From positions 55,820 through 119,819 of the forward strand of contig NZ_MKZO01000015.1 in NCBI RefSeq assembly GCF_001941965.1: a stretch of DNA of 64,000 bases, read 5' to 3'. The position numbers and the translations under genes were made by a program. The DNA is from Pseudomonas putida (GTDB lineage Bacteria > Pseudomonadota > Gammaproteobacteria > Pseudomonadales > Pseudomonadaceae). Below are positions 37,681 to 45,438 of this stretch, one piece after another (position 1 is the stretch's first letter; every line of letters starts with the position of its first letter). Below the pieces are notes generated by a model. It was given only the letters and a program-made list of their open reading frames with translations. It did not search any database and was not told the origin of the DNA.

Positions 37681-39021
37681 TCAGGCGGTGGGCAGTTCGA
37701 TGATGAATCGGGTCCAGCCCGCCGCCGATTCCGCACGGATGCTGCCGCCATGGGCGTGGACGATGGAGCGGGTGATCGCCAGGCCCAGGCCGGCATGCTC
37801 GCTGCTTCCGGCCCGGCGCGCCGGGTCGGCACGGTAGAAGCGGTCGAACAGGCGCGGCAACTGCGCCGCATCGATCGGCTCGCCGCGATTGGCCACTTCC
37901 AGGCGGATTTCCCCGCCGCTTTCCTCGATACCCACCCTGATCTCCCCGTTCGCCGGGGTGAAGCGCAGGGCGTTGTCCAGCAGGTTGGACAGTGCCCGCC
38001 GCAGCATATGGCGGTCACCGGCAAGGGTCGCTATGCCGCTGCGGCTCAAGCCGACGCCCGTCTCCTCGGCCAGCGCGCCGTAGTACTCCAGCAAGGCATC
38101 CACTTCCCCGTGCAGCGCCAGCGGCTCGCGATTGGGCATCAGCAGGCCGTGGTCGGCCTTGGCCAGGTAAAGCATGTCGTTGACCATCTGCGCCATCCAT
38201 TGCAGCTCTTCCAGGTTGCCGTGCAGCGCCTCGCGGTACTCGTCGAGACTGCGCGGGCGGGTCAGGGTGACCTGGGTGTGGGTCAGCAGGTTGGACAGTG
38301 GTGTGCGCAGTTCATGGGCGATATCCGCCGAGAACGCCGAAAGCCGTTGGAAGGCGTCGTCCAGGCGTTCCAGCATGGCGTTCATGCTGGCGGCCAGTTC
38401 CGCCAGTTCCACGGGCATCTGTTCGACGGGCAGGCGCGTGGTCAGGGAGCGTGCGGACACGCCGGCGGCCACTTCGCCCATGCGCCGCAGCGGACGCAAG
38501 CCACTGCGCGCGGCCCAGGCACCGAGCAGCGCGGTAGCCAGGGCGCTGAGGCTGACGGTCAGCCAGATCAGGTGCTGCATACGCTGGAGGAAATGCTGGT
38601 GGTGGGTGATATCGAGGAACAGGGTCAGTTGTACGCCCGGCAGCGGCACTCCAAGAGCGCGATAGTCGGCATGTTCGGCGTGCAGGGTGCTCAGGCCCGG
38701 TTGGGCGCTGCTGTCCGGCAGGTTGTTGCGGCTGGCGAACCAGAGGCTGCCATCGGGGCCGCGCAGGCGCAGGGCAAGGTCGGTCTGGTGGGCCAGTTCG
38801 TCCTTCAGCTCGGCAAGGCGGGGTTCGAGGCTCGCCGGGCTGTCGACACCGTCGAGGAGGCGTTGCAGCACCGGCAGGCGGCTGCTCAGCAGTTGCTGGT
38901 CCAGCTCGACGAAATGCGCCTCGCTGGCGCGGCTGAAGAGAATCCCGGCGATCAGCGAGACTACGGCAGTGCAGGCGGCGAAGAGCAGGGCGAGGCGAAC
39001 GCCGAGGGACAGGCGCGGCAT
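37681..39021 (-). CDS. Heavy-metal-type sensor histidine kinase (CopS/CusS-like)
   Basis: 446 residues. TM1 about 8-30, periplasmic sensor domain 31-148, TM2 about 150-172, HAMP about 173-225, and HisKA with phospho-acceptor H236 in 'FSADIAHELRTPLSN'. The ATPase domain has 'NLLDNALRFTP', 'RLFDRFYRADPAR' and 'AGLGLAITRSIVHAHGG'. The phrase 'FSADIAHELRTPL' and the layout are those of CopS/CusS/IrlS kinases. Its ATG overlaps the TGA of the regulator gene by one base. Copper as signal is suggested by the adjacent cupredoxin. Confidence 0.9.
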   Translation of the reverse strand: MPRLSLGVRLALLFAACTAVVSLIAGILFSRASEAHFVELDQQLLSSRLPVLQRLLDGVDSPASLEPRLAELKDELAHQTDLALRLRGPDGSLWFASRNNLPDSSAQPGLSTLHAEHADYRALGVPLPGVQLTLFLDITHHQHFLQRMQHLIWLTVSLSALATALLGAWAARSGLRPLRRMGEVAAGVSARSLTTRLPVEQMPVELAELAASMNAMLERLDDAFQRLSAFSADIAHELRTPLSNLLTHTQVTLTRPRSLDEYREALHGNLEELQWMAQMVNDMLYLAKADHGLLMPNREPLALHGEVDALLEYYGALAEETGVGLSRSGIATLAGDRHMLRRALSNLLDNALRFTPANGEIRVGIEESGGEIRLEVANRGEPIDAAQLPRLFDRFYRADPARRAGSSEHAGLGLAITRSIVHAHGGSIRAESAAGWTRFIIELPTA

Positions 39022-39701
39022 CAGGCCTGGCGCTCTTCGAGGACGTAGCCCATGCCGCGCACGGTATGGATCAGCTTGTTGTCGTGGGCATCGTCGATCT
39101 TCAGGCGCAGGCGGCGGATTGCCACTTCGATGACATTGGTGTCGCTGTCGAAATTCATGTCCCAGACCTGCGAGGCGATCAGCGACTTGGGCAGCACCTC
39201 GCCCTGGCGGCGCAGCAGCAGTTCGAGCAGGGCGAACTCCTTGGCGGTCAGGTCCAGGCGCTGCCCGGCGCGTTCGACCCGGCGGCGGATCAGGTCGAGG
39301 CGCAGGTCGGCCAGACCCAGGGTGGTGTCCTGCGCCGGATTGCTGCCGCGACGCAGCAGGGTACGGACCCGGGCCAGCAGTTCGGAGAAGGCGAAGGGCT
39401 TGACCAGGTAATCGTCGGCGCCCAGTTCCAGGCCGTGGACCCGGTCCTCGACGGCATCGCGGGCAGTGAGGAAAAGCACCGGCACGCCGTTGCCGGACTC
39501 GCGCACTGCCTGGAGGATCTGCCAGCCGTCGCGGCCGGGCAGCATCACATCGAGGATCAGCAGGTCGTGGTCGCCGGTCAGTGCCATGAACTGGCCGGTC
39601 TCGCCGTCGCTGGCCAGTTCGGTACTGAACCCGGCTTCGCTGAGGCCCTGGCGCAGGTACTGGCCGGTCTTGGCCTGGTCTTCGACTATCAGCAGTTTCA
39701 T
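39021..39701 (-). CDS. OmpR-family response regulator (CopR/CusR-like)
   Basis: 226 residues. Receiver domain with phospho-acceptor D51 ('[14 protein letters not shown]') and K in '[15 protein letters not shown]'. C-terminal winged helix ('[22 protein letters not shown] ... [19 protein letters not shown] ... [11 protein letters not shown]') as in heavy-metal regulators. It diverges from the cupredoxin gene; the inverted repeat at 39763-39789 between them is its probable binding site. It is co-transcribed with the kinase. Confidence 0.93.
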   Translation of the reverse strand: MKLLIVEDQAKTGQYLRQGLSEAGFSTELASDGETGQFMALTGDHDLLILDVMLPGRDGWQILQAVRESGNGVPVLFLTARDAVEDRVHGLELGADDYLVKPFAFSELLARVRTLLRRGSNPAQDTTLGLADLRLDLIRRRVERAGQRLDLTAKEFALLELLLRRQGEVLPKSLIASQVWDMNFDSDTNVIEVAIRRLRLKIDDAHDNKLIHTVRGMGYVLEERQA

Positions 39702-39762
39702 GGGTTTCTCGGCTTGGGGTGACGCTAACGTTATACCTGTCCGGTGCGAGGGCAGGGCGAAG

Positions 39763-39789
39763 CTGACAAAGTTGTAATCTGTTTGTCAG
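39763..39789. promoter_or_regulatory. Candidate operator between regulator and cupredoxin genes
   Basis: CTGACAAA (39763-39770) and TTTGTCAG (39782-39789) are perfect 8-base inverted arms around an 11-base centre containing TTGTAAT. Position in the divergent promoter region suggests that the CopR-like regulator binds here and controls both transcripts. Confidence 0.6.
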
Positions 39790-39850
39790 GTCCGCGCCAG
39801 CGCGATCCTCGCACACTGGCGGCATGAATCGATCGCTACGAGGTACCCCG

Positions 39851-40336
39851 ATGAAACTTGCACTCACAGCTGCTGTTCTTGCCTTGTTCAGCCTGCCGGT
39901 GATGGCTGCGCCAGACCACGGTTTCGCCTTCGGCCAGCCGGCAGCGGCGGCCAAGGCTACGCGCACGGTCGAAGTGACCCTGGGCGACATGTATTTCGAA
40001 CCGCGCAGCCTTGACGTCAAGGCCGGTGAAACCGTGCGTTTCGTGGTGATCAACAAGGGCCAGGTGGCCCACGAGTTCAATCTCGGCGATGCCGCGATGC
40101 ATGCGGCGCATCAGAAAGAGATGCTGGAAATGGCGCAGATGGACCATTCGAAGATGGGCCATGGCGGCATGGAGCATGGCATGCAGCACAACGACCCGAA
40201 CATGGTCATGGTCCAGCCCGGCCAGCGTGGCGAGCTGACCTGGACCTTCAGCCAGTCCGCGCCCATCGAGTTCGCCTGCAACGTGCCCGGGCACTACCAG
40301 GCGGGCATGGTCGGCAAGCTGAATATCGCCCAGTGA
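39851..40336 (+). CDS. Periplasmic cupredoxin
   Basis: 161 residues with a signal peptide (MKLALTAAVLALFSLPVMA, cut after A19 or A20). The cupredoxin fold shows copper ligands H in 'QVAHEFNLG' and the C-x-x-x-x-H-x-x-x-x-M cluster in 'FACNVPGHYQAGMVG'. A methionine/histidine-rich loop ('HAAHQKEMLEMAQMDHSKM', 'HGGMEHGMQH') lies between the strands and resembles copper-binding stretches of CopC/PcoE-type proteins. Start at 39851 with GAGG seven bases upstream. It is likely controlled by the divergent two-component system and involved in copper handling. Confidence 0.88.
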   Translation: MKLALTAAVLALFSLPVMAAPDHGFAFGQPAAAAKATRTVEVTLGDMYFEPRSLDVKAGETVRFVVINKGQVAHEFNLGDAAMHAAHQKEMLEMAQMDHSKMGHGGMEHGMQHNDPNMVMVQPGQRGELTWTFSQSAPIEFACNVPGHYQAGMVGKLNIAQ

Positions 40337-40393
40337 GCCATCCATGGCTCAAACCCGATAAACTAGGGCAATTTCGTCCTTCAGGTTTGAGCC

Positions 40394-41224
40394 ATGCACC
40401 CCGCTGCAGAACACTCCCCGCTGGGTAAATCCAGCGAATACGTCTCCACCTACACCCCGTCCCTGCTGTTCCCCATCCCGCGCCTGGCGAAATGGGCGGA
40501 GCTGGGCGTCAGCGGCGACAGCCTGCCGTGGCAGGGCGTCGATTTCTGGAACTGCTTCGAGCTGTCGTGGTTGTTGCCGTCGGGCAAGCCGGTGGTGGCC
40601 ATCGGCGAGTTCGCCATTCCCGCCGACTCGCCGAACATCATCGAATCCAAGTCGTTCAAGCTTTATCTCAACTCGCTGAACCAGACGCCGTTCGGCTCGG
40701 TTTCGGAGCTTCAGGCCTGCCTGGTCAAAGACCTCAGTGCCGCTGCCGGCAAGCCGGTGGGCGTGCGTATTCGCAGCCTCGGTGAGGTGTCGGCGGAGGG
40801 GGTGGTGAGCCTGCCGGGGCAGTGCATCGACGAGCTCGACGTCAGTATCAGCAACTACGAGCAGCCGCAGCCGGAACTGCTGCGTTGCAACAAGGACAAG
40901 GTGGTCGACCAGGTGCTGCACAGCCATCTGCTGAAATCCAACTGCCCGGTCACCGGCCAGCCGGACTGGGGCAGCGTGGTGGTGGAGTATCGCGGGCCGG
41001 AACTGGATGCGGCGAGCCTGCTGACCTACCTGATCAGCTTCCGCCAGCATGCGGACTTCCATGAGCAGTGTGTGGAGCGAATCTGGCTGGACCTCAAGCG
41101 CTTGCTCGATCCGGAGCACCTGACGGTGTATGCGCGCTATGTGCGGCGGGGTGGGCTGGATATCAATCCGTACCGGAGCCTGGGTGCGGTCGAGGTGGAT
41201 AACCGGCGGTTGGTGCGGCAGTAA
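40394..41224 (+). CDS. queF: NADPH-dependent 7-cyano-7-deazaguanine reductase QueF
   Basis: Reduces preQ0 to preQ1 in queuosine biosynthesis for tRNA. 276 residues of the long, two-domain (bimodular) QueF type, with the QueF motif '[15 protein letters not shown]' in the N-terminal T-fold and the catalytic C184 and D191 in '[15 protein letters not shown]'. Its promoter lies in the 57 bases after the cupredoxin gene. It ends before a long hairpin. Confidence 0.96.
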   Translation: MHPAAEHSPLGKSSEYVSTYTPSLLFPIPRLAKWAELGVSGDSLPWQGVDFWNCFELSWLLPSGKPVVAIGEFAIPADSPNIIESKSFKLYLNSLNQTPFGSVSELQACLVKDLSAAAGKPVGVRIRSLGEVSAEGVVSLPGQCIDELDVSISNYEQPQPELLRCNKDKVVDQVLHSHLLKSNCPVTGQPDWGSVVVEYRGPELDAASLLTYLISFRQHADFHEQCVERIWLDLKRLLDPEHLTVYARYVRRGGLDINPYRSLGAVEVDNRRLVRQ

Positions 41225-41234
41225 CAATTATCTT

Positions 41235-41363
41235 AAGAGCCCCGGGGACGCTGAGCCTCAAGCCTCAAGCCTCAAGCTTCAAGCTGCAAGAAAAAGCAGT
41301 CATCACACGGCCTGCTTTTTCTTGCAGCTTGAGGCTTGAGGCTCAGGGTCCGCGGGGCTCTTT
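41235..41363. repeat. Long hairpin, CAAGC-type repeat (copy 2), likely bidirectional terminator
   Basis: Outer arms AAGAGCCCC (41235) and GGGGCTCTT (ends 41363). Inner arms are repeats of CTCAAGC / GCTTGAG, with a GCAAGAAAAAGC / GCTTTTTCTTGC stem at the tip. It lies between convergent queF and the DUF4404 gene. Confidence 0.75.
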
Positions 41364-41367
41364 TGGA

Positions 41368-41631
41368 TTAGATTCCCATGCTCTGCAGGCTCTGCACGAT
41401 ATTGCGCAGCGTCGCCGTAAGCCCCGGATGGTCAACCTCGAAGCGTTCCACCGCCAGGTTCACCCCGTCCACCAGGTTGTTGTCCTGGGTCGCGGCCTCG
41501 AGCTTGATCTGGGCGTCGATCTGCTGCATCAGTTCATGCAGGTGGATGCGCTCTTCTTCAGAGAGCGGCGGGTCCTGCTCCAGTTGCTGGCGCAGGGTGT
41601 CGAGCTGGTGTTGCAGATCGCTGTTGGACAT
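41368..41631 (-). CDS. DUF4404 family protein
   Basis: 87-residue, wholly helical protein ('LQHQLDTLRQQLEQDPPLSEEERIHLHELMQQIDAQIKLE'), with a hydrophobic amphipathic C-terminus. It matches the small DUF4404 family of Pseudomonas, function unknown. Start at 41631 has AAGGGA upstream; the frame continues to 41664 without a better start. Confidence 0.8.
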   Translation of the reverse strand: MSNSDLQHQLDTLRQQLEQDPPLSEEERIHLHELMQQIDAQIKLEAATQDNNLVDGVNLAVERFEVDHPGLTATLRNIVQSLQSMGI

Positions 41632-41741
41632 GGCGATTTCCCTTCTATCAATAGGCACAGCCATGGACCTTCAGCGCTGACGAAAGGTCCATGCGACGTT
41701 TGACAGATTAATCCACGGCGCCGCGAATTGCATGATCCCGA

Positions 41742-42326
41742 TCAGGGCTTCTCGCCCTTGAGCCGGCGCTGGCTGATATCCGCCAGGCAGTCCTCCAGTT
41801 CCTGGAGGTGGTCGATCACCGAATGCACCCCCAGCCCGAACAACTGCAAGGTGGCCTTGCCACGCTTGTGTTCGCGCTGCTTGTCGTCCAGTGCCTGCCA
41901 CTCGTCTTCCGGCAACCCGCACAACGGTCCGCAGGCCGCCAGGCCAATGGTCCACAGCCCGGCGTTGAGGCCGGCCTGGAGCAGGCGCGGCTCGCCGCTG
42001 ATCAGCACGCAGCCATCGAGCTGGCCGGCTTCGATCTGCATCAGCGCCTTCCAGCAGGAATCGGGGGCGGGCCACGGCTTGGCGTCGCCGTGATGGATCG
42101 CCTGCAGCCAGGCGGGCAGGGCATGGCTGAGGCGCTTGCCATGATCCGGCGCGACATCGTCGAGCCAGGCGCAGGGCACCTCATGCCGACGCAGCCAGGC
42201 AAGCACATCGAGAGCGCCGGGGGTGGGCTGAACATCCCGGGCCGCCTCCTGGCTGCTCCCGCCGAAATCGACCAGGCAGCCACGGAGTCCGAACAACAGC
42301 GCAGTGAAGGCGGGGGCGTGAGGCAT
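41742..42326 (-). CDS. HAD-like protein with degenerate catalytic motif
   Basis: 194 residues. The N-terminus 'ALLFGLRGCLVDFGG' aligns with HAD motif I (hhhDxDGTLVD), but the nucleophile Asp is G and the second Asp is R. Later segments 'LISGEPRLLQAGLNAGLWTIGLA' fit the motif IV / cap region of phosphonatase-like HADs. It is therefore probably a catalytically inactive HAD paralogue with a binding or regulatory role. It precedes mlaA divergently. Confidence 0.7.
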   Translation of the reverse strand: MPHAPAFTALLFGLRGCLVDFGGSSQEAARDVQPTPGALDVLAWLRRHEVPCAWLDDVAPDHGKRLSHALPAWLQAIHHGDAKPWPAPDSCWKALMQIEAGQLDGCVLISGEPRLLQAGLNAGLWTIGLAACGPLCGLPEDEWQALDDKQREHKRGKATLQLFGLGVHSVIDHLQELEDCLADISQRRLKGEKP

Positions 42327-42499
42327 GGCAACATCCCTGAAATAGCGGGACGTTACCCGGTACGAGTGACGGTTTTGTGACGAACGGGTGAAGGCGGGCG
42401 CGTCAACTATTTGCGACGCGGGCTTCGCCAGGCTTTATACTTGCTCACTTTGGCGAGGAGCTTCACCGCTCCGTTCAGTGTTCATCCAGGAGAATTGCT

Positions 42500-43204
42500 A
42501 TGCGTGGGATCGGTACGGGAGTGCTCGATCGTTTGTTCCGGGCCAGTGTCTGCGCCACCGCGCTGCTGGCGCCGCTTGCGGCCCAGGCGGCCACCGAGGA
42601 GGATCCTTGGGAAAGCATCAACCGGCCTATCTTCCGCTTCAACGACACGGTCGACACCTACGCGCTGAAACCCATCGCCCAGGGCTACCAGTACGTGACG
42701 CCGCAGTTCCTCCAGGACGGCGTGCACAACATCTTCCAGAACCTGGGTGACGTGACCAACCTCGCCAACAACATCCTCCAGCTCAAGCCCTACGCGGCGG
42801 GCGTGGACACGGCGCGGCTGATCGTCAACACCACCTTCGGTATCGGCGGCTTCTTCGACGTGGGTACCAGGATGGGCCTGCAACGCAACGACGAAGACTT
42901 CGGCCAGACCCTCGGCTACTGGGGCGTGGGCAGCGGTCCGTACGTGATGCTGCCGCTGCTCGGCCCGAGCACCGTGCGCGATGCCGTGGCCAAGTACCCG
43001 GACACCTACACCGAACCCTACCAGTACATCGACCACGTGCCGACCCGCAACACCATTCGTGCGGTCGACATCGTGGACATGCGTGCCAGCCTGCTGCAGG
43101 CGGAAAAGATGATCCGTGGCGACAAGTACACGTTCATCCGCAACGCCTACCTGCAGAACCGCGAGTTCAAGGTCAAGGATGGTCAGGTCGAAGACGACTT
43201 CTGA
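42500..43204 (+). CDS. mlaA: Outer-membrane lipid asymmetry protein MlaA (VacJ)
   Basis: Extracts mislocalised phospholipids from the outer membrane for the Mla pathway. 234 residues with MlaA family motifs 'DPWESINRPIFRFNDTVD', 'FLQNLGDVTNLANNILQ'-like helices and 'LGYWGVGSGPYVMLPLLGPSTVRD'. The signal peptide ends 'LAAQAA' and no lipobox cysteine is at the cleavage site (the only Cys, C18, is in 'SVCATA'). This is unusual, because enteric MlaA is a lipoprotein. A candidate -10 TATACT lies near 42439. Confidence 0.9.
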   Translation: MRGIGTGVLDRLFRASVCATALLAPLAAQAATEEDPWESINRPIFRFNDTVDTYALKPIAQGYQYVTPQFLQDGVHNIFQNLGDVTNLANNILQLKPYAAGVDTARLIVNTTFGIGGFFDVGTRMGLQRNDEDFGQTLGYWGVGSGPYVMLPLLGPSTVRDAVAKYPDTYTEPYQYIDHVPTRNTIRAVDIVDMRASLLQAEKMIRGDKYTFIRNAYLQNREFKVKDGQVEDDF

Positions 43205-43231
43205 TTATTGTTGCGAAATGCGTTGAACCAG

Positions 43232-43392
43232 GCTTCAAGCTCCAAGCCACAAGCTGCAAGAGAGTCCGCGGCGCTGCCACTGACTCGCTTTGCAGGTTGT
43301 GGCTTTTTTCTTTTGGATTTGCGGATTTTGCTGCGTACTTAAGGGCTGTGCGGGCTGCTTTTTCTTATGGCTTGGAGCTTGGAGCTTGAAGC
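43232..43392. repeat. CAAGC-type inverted repeat (copy 3)
   Basis: GCTTCAAGCTCCAAGCC (from 43232) and GGCTTGGAGCTTGGAGCTTG (from 43369) are inverted arms about 120 bases apart, with a second inner pair around GCCACAAGCTGCAAG / CTTTGCAGGTTGTGGC. It fills most of the gap between mlaA and rssB; no gene is seen in the rest of 43205-43672. Confidence 0.65.
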
Positions 43393-43672
43393 GGGATCTC
43401 CCTCGAACCTTCCATTGAGTTGCGAGAAATGGGGTTTTTATAACTCCCGGTGATTTGCGTTGTGAAGAGCGCTGCGAGAGCGTCGCCACATGCTTGAAAC
43501 GCCTGACGGATGGGAGTACCGTCTGCGCCTTACAGGGCACCTCTGTCTGTTGTCGGTCGGTTCTTTCCTACCCGCAACCCGGAAAAGCAGAGTGGCTAGA
43601 AGAGAATCCAGTACGTGAGCTCCAGCCTGTCGAGCCACCTACGCCAACCTATTTCTGGCGCCGTTTGCCCAC

Positions 43673-44857
43673 ATGCAGAAAACCAGTGCAACGCTGCTGA
43701 TAATCGATGACGACGACGTGGTGCGCGAGAGTCTCGCCGCCTATCTGGAAGACAGCGGTTTCAGTGTCCTGCAGGCAAGCAATGGCCAGCAGGGTCTCGA
43801 AGTGTTCGAACAGGATCGGCCCGACCTTGTGATCTGCGATTTGCGCATGCCGCAAATGGGCGGGCTGGAGCTGATTCGCCAGGTCACCGAGCGCGCGCCC
43901 GACCTGCCGGTGATCGTGGTCTCCGGTGCCGGGGTGATGAACGATGCCGTCGAAGCCCTGCGCCTTGGTGCCGCCGATTACCTGATCAAGCCCCTGGAAG
44001 ACCTCGCCGTTCTCGAGCATTCGGTTCATCGGGCCCTCGACCGTGCGCGCCTGATCCTGGAAAACCAGCGCTACCGGGAAAAGCTCGAAGCCGCCAACCG
44101 CGAACTCGAGGCCAGCCTGCACCTGCTGCAGGAAGACCAGACCGCCGGCCGCCAGGTGCAGATGAACATGCTCCCGGAAAGCCCATGGCACTGTGGCGGG
44201 TTCGCCTTCGAGCACCAGATCATTCCATCGCTGTACCTGTCCGGTGACTTTGCCGACTACTTCCGGGTCGACGATCGGCGTATCGCGTTCTACCTGGCGG
44301 ACGTTTCCGGCCATGGCGCGTCGTCGGCGTTCGTCACGGTGCTGCTGAAGTTCATGACCACCCGCTTGCTCTTCGAATTCAAGCGCGCCGGTTCGCTGCG
44401 TGATTTCAAGCCTTCGGAAGTGCTTGGCCACATCAACCGCGGACTGATCAACTGCAAGCTGGGCAAGCACGTGACCATGGTCGGTGGTGTCATCGACGAA
44501 GACACGGGCCTGCTGACCTACTCCATCGGCGGCCACCTGCCGTTGCCGGTGCTGTTCACCCCGGGGCAGGGCCGTTACCTTGAAGGCCGTGGCCTGCCGG
44601 TCGGGCTGTTCGACGAGGCGACCTACCAGGACCACGTTCTGGAGTTGCCGGAAACCTTCAGCCTGACCCTGCTCTCCGACGGCATTCTTGACCTTTTGCC
44701 CGGTGAGACACTCAAAGATAAAGAAGCGGCCCTGCCTGAGATCATCAGGGACGCGGGTGGCAGCCTGGATGGCCTGCGCCGACGATTCGAATTGGCTACG
44801 CTTGGGGAGATGCCGGATGATATCGCCCTATTGGTGTTGAGCAGGAACCTTCAATGA
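43673..44857 (+). CDS. rssB: RssB-type response regulator with PP2C phosphatase domain
   Basis: 394 residues. Receiver domain (1-125) with D56 ('LVICDLRMPQMGG') and K in 'DYLIKPLED', a helical linker, and a PP2C/SpoIIE-like phosphatase domain (about 190-394: 'YLSGDFADYFRVDDRRIAFYLADVSGHGASSAF', 'GGHLPLPVL', 'LLSDGILDLLP'). In Pseudomonas this protein with its STAS partner controls RpoS. The downstream gene overlaps by 4 bases (ATGA) and encodes that partner. Confidence 0.9.
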   Translation: MQKTSATLLIIDDDDVVRESLAAYLEDSGFSVLQASNGQQGLEVFEQDRPDLVICDLRMPQMGGLELIRQVTERAPDLPVIVVSGAGVMNDAVEALRLGAADYLIKPLEDLAVLEHSVHRALDRARLILENQRYREKLEAANRELEASLHLLQEDQTAGRQVQMNMLPESPWHCGGFAFEHQIIPSLYLSGDFADYFRVDDRRIAFYLADVSGHGASSAFVTVLLKFMTTRLLFEFKRAGSLRDFKPSEVLGHINRGLINCKLGKHVTMVGGVIDEDTGLLTYSIGGHLPLPVLFTPGQGRYLEGRGLPVGLFDEATYQDHVLELPETFSLTLLSDGILDLLPGETLKDKEAALPEIIRDAGGSLDGLRRRFELATLGEMPDDIALLVLSRNLQ

Positions 44858-45336
44858 GTACCGGTAGAATCCAGTTCGCCGAACAGAGCGGCACCTTTGT
44901 TCTGAAATTTGTCGGTGAAGTGCGCCTGACCCTGTGTTCGGCGCTGGATGCAACTATTGAAAAGATCTTCACCGCGCTGAATTTCTCGGCGATCGTCATC
45001 GATCTGACGGAAACCCAGAGCATCGACAGCACCACCCTCGGCCTGCTGGCCAAGCTGTCGATCCTGTCGCGGCAGAAGGTTGGCCTGCTGCCGACCGTGG
45101 TCACCACCCACGCCGACATCACCCGCCTGCTGCAATCGATGGGCTTCGACCAGGTGTTCAACATCGTCGACCGGCCGATCCCGTGTCCCGAGTGCCTGAC
45201 CGACCTGCCGTCCCAGGACCAGGACGAAGAAGTGGTGCGCTCCAAGGTGCTGGAGGCGCACAAGATCCTGATGGGGTTGAACGACTCCAACCGGGAAGCC
45301 TTCCATGACCTGGTGAATGCGCTGGAGCGCAGCTAG
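44854..45336 (+). CDS. rssC: STAS-domain anti-sigma-factor antagonist RssC
   Basis: 160 residues. STAS domain (about 8-105) with the phosphorylatable serine region 'ETQSIDSTTLGLLAKL' (S59 most likely; S56 also possible). A C-terminal extension carries a 'CPEC' pair and a helical tail. As substrate of the RssB phosphatase, its phosphorylation state would gate RpoS availability. It overlaps rssB by ATGA; a REP element ends the operon. Confidence 0.9.
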   Translation: MSTGRIQFAEQSGTFVLKFVGEVRLTLCSALDATIEKIFTALNFSAIVIDLTETQSIDSTTLGLLAKLSILSRQKVGLLPTVVTTHADITRLLQSMGFDQVFNIVDRPIPCPECLTDLPSQDQDEEVVRSKVLEAHKILMGLNDSNREAFHDLVNALERS

Positions 45337-45354
45337 ATCTCCATTGCTTTTTAG

Positions 45355-45438
45355 TGCCTCATCGCTGGCAAGCCAGCTCCCACAGGTCCAGCGGTGCACG
45401 CGGTCACTGTGGGAGCTGGCTTGCCAGCGATGAGGCCC
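45355..45438. repeat. REP-type palindrome (copy 5)
   Basis: Inverted arms GCCTCATCGCTGGCAAGCC / GGCTTGCCAGCGATGAGGC between convergent rssC and the PhoD-like gene, immediately next to the latter's stop codon. Confidence 0.9.
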
